Assembly (NCBI GenBank): GCA_027296805.1
Contig: JAPUIR010000443.1
Location: 1 to 8,120, forward strand
DNA from: Chloroflexota bacterium
GTDB taxonomy: Bacteria; Chloroflexota; Dehalococcoidia; Bin125
Reading direction: 5' to 3'
Length of the DNA stretch: 8,120 nt
Shown here: one piece after another, positions 5,416 to 8,120 of the stretch
How the letters are laid out: each line of letters opens with the position of its first letter
How positions within the stretch are numbered: the first letter of the stretch is position 1
Program-made: the position numbers and the translations under genes
Notes under the pieces: model-generated
What the model saw: only the letters and a program-made list of their open reading frames with translations
Database searches by the model: none
Told to the model about the DNA's origin: nothing

Positions 5416-6144
5416 ATGAGCGGCGCGGACCGATCCCGACGCAGCACTCGCCTCGATCTGCTCGCCAAGCGGATCGGATATCGCTTCAAGGACCCGGCCC
5501 TGCTGCGCGAGGCCATGATCCACCGTTCCTACCTGAATGAGAACCCCGACGACCCCGTCGAGTCTAATGAACGGCTGGAGTTCCTCGGTGATTCCATCCT
5601 CGGCGCGGTCGTCTCGCGTCAGCTCTACGGCGACTACCCGCACGCCGGCGAGGGCTGGCTGACGGAGGTGCGCTCGCTGCTGGTCCGCAACGAGACGCTG
5701 GCCCAGCTCGCCCAGGACTACGATCTCGGGCGCTATTTGGTGCTGGGGCGGGGGGTGGAGGCACAGGACGGGCGCAACCGGCCGGCCATCCTCGGGCGTA
5801 CCTTTGAGGCGGTGATCGGCGCCGTCTATTTGGATGGGGGGCAGCGCAGCGCGCAGCGCTTCATCCTCAAGGCGCTGGCCGGCCACCTGGAGACGATCGG
5901 CATCGCGGGGCTGGAGCGCGACGCCAAGAGCGTTTTGCAGCAGGCGTGTCAGGCGCAATGGCGTTCCACGCCCAGCTATCGCACCATCGAGCAGCGGGGT
6001 CCCGCGCACGAACGGGAGTTCACGGTGGAGGTCCAGGTGAACGGCGATGCGCTCGCGCTCGGCGAGGGGAAGAGCAAACAGGCGGCAGAGAAGGCGGCGG
6101 CGGAAGCGGCGTTGCGTATCCTACCCATCGAAGCGATCTCCTGA
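5416..6144 (+). CDS. rnc: Ribonuclease III
   Basis: Double-strand-specific endoribonuclease for rRNA maturation and mRNA processing; 242 residues, normal for the family. The N-terminal nuclease domain (about 12-160) carries HRSYLNE (36-42) and the signature ERLEFLGDS (52-60) with E52, E55 and D59. E79 (AGEGW) and LVRNETLAQLA (89-99) are also conserved. The second catalytic segment reads ILGRTFEAVIGAVYLDGG (125-142). E131 is present, but the residue three positions before it, Asp in typical enzymes (ADTxEA; E. coli D114), is Arg128 (CGT at 5797-5799). The C-terminal double-stranded RNA-binding domain (about 170-236) is intact, ending in the KSKQAAEKAAAEAAL helix (219-233). The ATG at 5416 has only a weak GGGGCTGGG purine stretch upstream; no better in-frame start is obvious. 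It is followed 26 bases later by smc, a common operon partner. The identity is firm; full catalytic competence is uncertain because of Arg128. Confidence 0.95.
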   Translation: MSGADRSRRSTRLDLLAKRIGYRFKDPALLREAMIHRSYLNENPDDPVESNERLEFLGDSILGAVVSRQLYGDYPHAGEGWLTEVRSLLVRNETLAQLAQDYDLGRYLVLGRGVEAQDGRNRPAILGRTFEAVIGAVYLDGGQRSAQRFILKALAGHLETIGIAGLERDAKSVLQQACQAQWRSTPSYRTIEQRGPAHEREFTVEVQVNGDALALGEGKSKQAAEKAAAEAALRILPIEAIS

Positions 6145-6156
6145 CTCAGGCACGGC

Positions 6157-6165
6157 GGAGTAGGA
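6157..6165 (+). promoter_or_regulatory. Ribosome-binding site of smc
   Basis: GGAGTAGGA provides overlapping GGAG and AGGA cores, the latter five bases before the ATG at 6171. It fixes the smc start. It lies in the 26-base spacer after rnc, with no room for an independent terminator and promoter, so rnc and smc are probably co-transcribed. Confidence 0.7.
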
Positions 6166-6170
6166 CAACG

Positions 6171-8120
6171 ATGCGACTCAAGCGGCTCGAGATGCAGGGC
6201 TACAAGTCGTTCGCGACCAAGACGGTGTTCGACTTCGATGCCGGCATCACCGCCATCGTCGGTCCCAACGGCTCCGGCAAGTCCAACATCATGGACGCCT
6301 TGCGCTGGGTGATGGGCGAGACCGCCAACAAGCAAATGCGTGCCAAACGGCTCGAAGACGTCATTTTCTCCGGATCCGAGAGCCGCGCTCCGGCCGGGCT
6401 GGCCGAGGTCACGCTTACCCTCGATAACTCCGAGCAGTGGCTCCCGATCGATTTCGCCGAGGTCGCCGTTACCCGCCGGGTTCACCGCGACGGCGAGTCC
6501 GAATTCCTGATCAACGGCAGCAAGGTTCGCTTGCGCGACATCCAGGAGCTCTTTACCTCCAGTGGACTGGGCCAGGAATCCTATGCCTTGATGGGCCAGG
6601 GCCTGGTGGAGGAAGTGCTGCGGCTGAAGCCCGAGGAGCGCCGCGGCCTGATCGAGGAGGTGGCCGATGTTCGCCGTCATCGCGTCAAGATGCTGGACGC
6701 GCGCCGCAAGCGCGAACAATCGCACGAGAACCTGGAGCGGGCTCGGCTCTTGGTCGAGGAGATCGAGCCGCGCATGCGCACCCTCGAGCGTCAGGCCAAG
6801 CGAGCCCTGCAACACGCGGAATTGAGCGCCGAGCTGCAGGCGGCCCTGCGGCGCTTCTATCGCAGCGAAGGCCTGCGTTTGCAGAGCGATCTCGCCGGCC
6901 GCCGCGTCCTCCACGACCAGCGCCGCTCGGAGCAGTCCGGCGCCAGCCGGGGGCTGGAGGAGGCCGAGGGGTCGCTTGCGCGCTGGGACACGGAGATCAA
7001 GGCCGCTCGCGAAGCGCTCGAGGAAGTCAGCAGCGAGCAGCGTGAGCGCGCCGCCCGCGTGCGGGAACTGGAGCACGAACAAGAGTTGGAGCGCCAGCGC
7101 GAAGCCATGCTGCGAGAGGGTGCGGAACAACTGCATGCCGACTTGGATGCGCTGAGTACGGAAGCCGACCCGGACGACGACGCGGAAGGCGCCGCTCAGG
7201 CCGAGTCGATGGAGGCTGGGGCCGCCCGCGCCCGCGCGACGCAGACCGAGGCGGAAACGGTCCTGCAAGCTGCCGAATCAGCGCTGGCGGCGCTGCGCGA
7301 GCGCGCGCTCGAGATTGACCAGCGCGAGCGGGCGCTCGCCACGCTCGACAAGGAGGCCAGCCAGGCGGGCGACCGCCTCGCCCAGGAACGTGAACAGCTT
7401 CAGGCTCGCGAAGGACAGCGCGCGGCCATGCTCCTGGCCGACCGCGAGGCGCTGATGCAGGCGGAGGAGCTGGCCGACGCTGCCCTCCAGCGCGCCGCGC
7501 AGGCCGGAAGCGAGGCTCAGAGCGCGCGGGAGTCCCGTCAAGAACTGTCGAACCGCTTCTATTCCGCCAGCGCCTATCTCCGGGGGCTGGAGAGTTCGCG
7601 GGCGGACCGCGAACGCCGCCTCACGCGGGCTCGTGACCGGCTGCAGATGCTGCAAGAGCTTCAGGCCGAGAGCGAGGGCATCCACCAGGGCTTGCGGGCC
7701 TTGTTCGGGAGCCGCGGCGTCCCGCGCGAAGGGGAGGATACCGGCATCCCCGGCGTGGTTGGGGTCATGCGCCGTCTGGTGCGCGCGCCCAAGGGGCTCG
7801 AGCACGCGATCGAAGCCGCCTTGGAGGGTTACATCGATGCGGTGGTGTACGAAAGCGTGGACGAGGCCTTGCAGACGATGCAGGTCCTCCTGACTGAGCG
7901 CGCCGGACGCATCGTGGCCCTCCCTCTCGACACCATCAAGCACCGCCCGCCGCTGGCCATTCAAGCGGAGCGCGGCCTAATCGGCGTCGCTTCCTCGCTG
8001 GTCAAGTGCGATGACCGGCTGCGTGAGCTGGTCGATACTCTGCTCGGGCGCACGATCGTGGTGGAGGACCAGGCCGCCGCGCGCACGATGTTGCGCCGCG
8101 GGCTGGGCGCCGTGGTGACG
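6171..8120 (+). CDS. smc: Chromosome segregation protein SMC, 3'-partial (head, outgoing coiled coil, most of hinge)
   Basis: Structural maintenance of chromosomes ATPase, the core of bacterial condensin, which dimerises through its hinge and works with ScpA and ScpB. The first 650 codons are present and the frame is open at the right edge; a full protein would be about 1,150-1,200 residues. The N-terminal half of the ATPase head begins MRLKRLEMQGYKSFA and holds Walker A GPNGSGKS (31-38), with K37, followed by NIMDALRWVMGE. The loop GLGQESYALMGQGLVEEVL, with Q143, matches the conserved GLGR...IGQG stretch of the family. A long Glu/Arg/Ala/Gln-rich coiled coil runs from about 170 to 510. It is interrupted by an acidic, helix-breaking patch (EADPDDDAEG, 331-340). 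The hinge starts at about G525 (GIPGVVGVMRRLV) and is nearly complete at the window edge. Walker B, the signature motif and the returning coil lie outside. The identity is secure. Confidence 0.96.
   Translation, partial: MRLKRLEMQGYKSFATKTVFDFDAGITAIVGPNGSGKSNIMDALRWVMGETANKQMRAKRLEDVIFSGSESRAPAGLAEVTLTLDNSEQWLPIDFAEVAVTRRVHRDGESEFLINGSKVRLRDIQELFTSSGLGQESYALMGQGLVEEVLRLKPEERRGLIEEVADVRRHRVKMLDARRKREQSHENLERARLLVEEIEPRMRTLERQAKRALQHAELSAELQAALRRFYRSEGLRLQSDLAGRRVLHDQRRSEQSGASRGLEEAEGSLARWDTEIKAAREALEEVSSEQRERAARVRELEHEQELERQREAMLREGAEQLHADLDALSTEADPDDDAEGAAQAESMEAGAARARATQTEAETVLQAAESALAALRERALEIDQRERALATLDKEASQAGDRLAQEREQLQAREGQRAAMLLADREALMQAEELADAALQRAAQAGSEAQSARESRQELSNRFYSASAYLRGLESSRADRERRLTRARDRLQMLQELQAESEGIHQGLRALFGSRGVPREGEDTGIPGVVGVMRRLVRAPKGLEHAIEAALEGYIDAVVYESVDEALQTMQVLLTERAGRIVALPLDTIKHRPPLAIQAERGLIGVASSLVKCDDRLRELVDTLLGRTIVVEDQAAARTMLRRGLGAVVT

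Noticed and set aside
6437..7045. Plus-strand 202-codon frame inside smc
   Set aside because: It is out of frame with the SMC reading frame that carries Walker A, the GLGQ...GQG loop and the coiled coil; its translation is low-complexity Arg/Gly/Pro.
5976..7268. 430-codon minus-strand open frame opposite rnc and smc
   Set aside because: It covers the strongly conserved RNase III C-terminus and SMC head on the other strand; its translation is an antisense image of coiled-coil codons (Leu/Ala/Gln-rich) without recognisable domains.
1..8120. tRNA, rRNA, CRISPR arrays, insertion sequences, attachment sites
   Set aside because: No conserved RNA-gene sequence, no regularly spaced repeats, no transposase-like translation and no terminal inverted repeats were seen; nearly all bases are in well-supported coding frames.

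Overview
The window is very GC-rich, gene-dense bacterial chromosome. It looks like a housekeeping neighbourhood of a Chloroflexota-type bacterium, possibly Thermomicrobia-like. This lineage call is an inference from the rnc-smc pairing, the style of the SMC head (the LTLDNS...WLPIDF stretch and the GLGQ...GQG loop) and the class II nucleotidyltransferase. No search was possible. No mobile element, CRISPR array, rRNA or tRNA gene was found.

Layout. (1) Positions 1-3293, plus strand: the 3' part of a DinG-type Fe-S helicase gene that is open at the left edge, then a small GNAT acetyltransferase and a small pyridoxamine-phosphate-oxidase-like flavoprotein. The genes are close enough to be one transcript. 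(2) Positions 3295-5275, minus strand: a class II tRNA nucleotidyltransferase (CCA- or A-adding type), then a small zinc-binding protein with a PHD/RING-like ligand pattern, then a small two-helix membrane protein. These are packed with 0 and 4 bases between them. The cluster converges on region 1 with a single base between the stop codons. (3) Positions 5276-5415: the only real intergenic region, lying between divergent start codons, so it must hold promoters for both directions. (4) Positions 5416-8120, plus strand: rnc (RNase III), then smc, which runs off the right edge inside its hinge domain. rnc-smc is a widespread bacterial pairing, often followed by ftsY.

Functionally the window combines nucleic-acid maintenance (DinG helicase, SMC), RNA processing (RNase III, tRNA 3'-end nucleotidyltransferase) and small accessory proteins of unknown target. 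No obvious new defence system or similar system is present. The points most worth a second look are: an arginine where RNase III normally has one of its four metal-binding acids; the PHD/RING-like zinc protein encoded back-to-back with the tRNA nucleotidyltransferase and a membrane protein; and a Glu-x-Asp instead of Asp-x-Asp catalytic pair in the nucleotidyltransferase.
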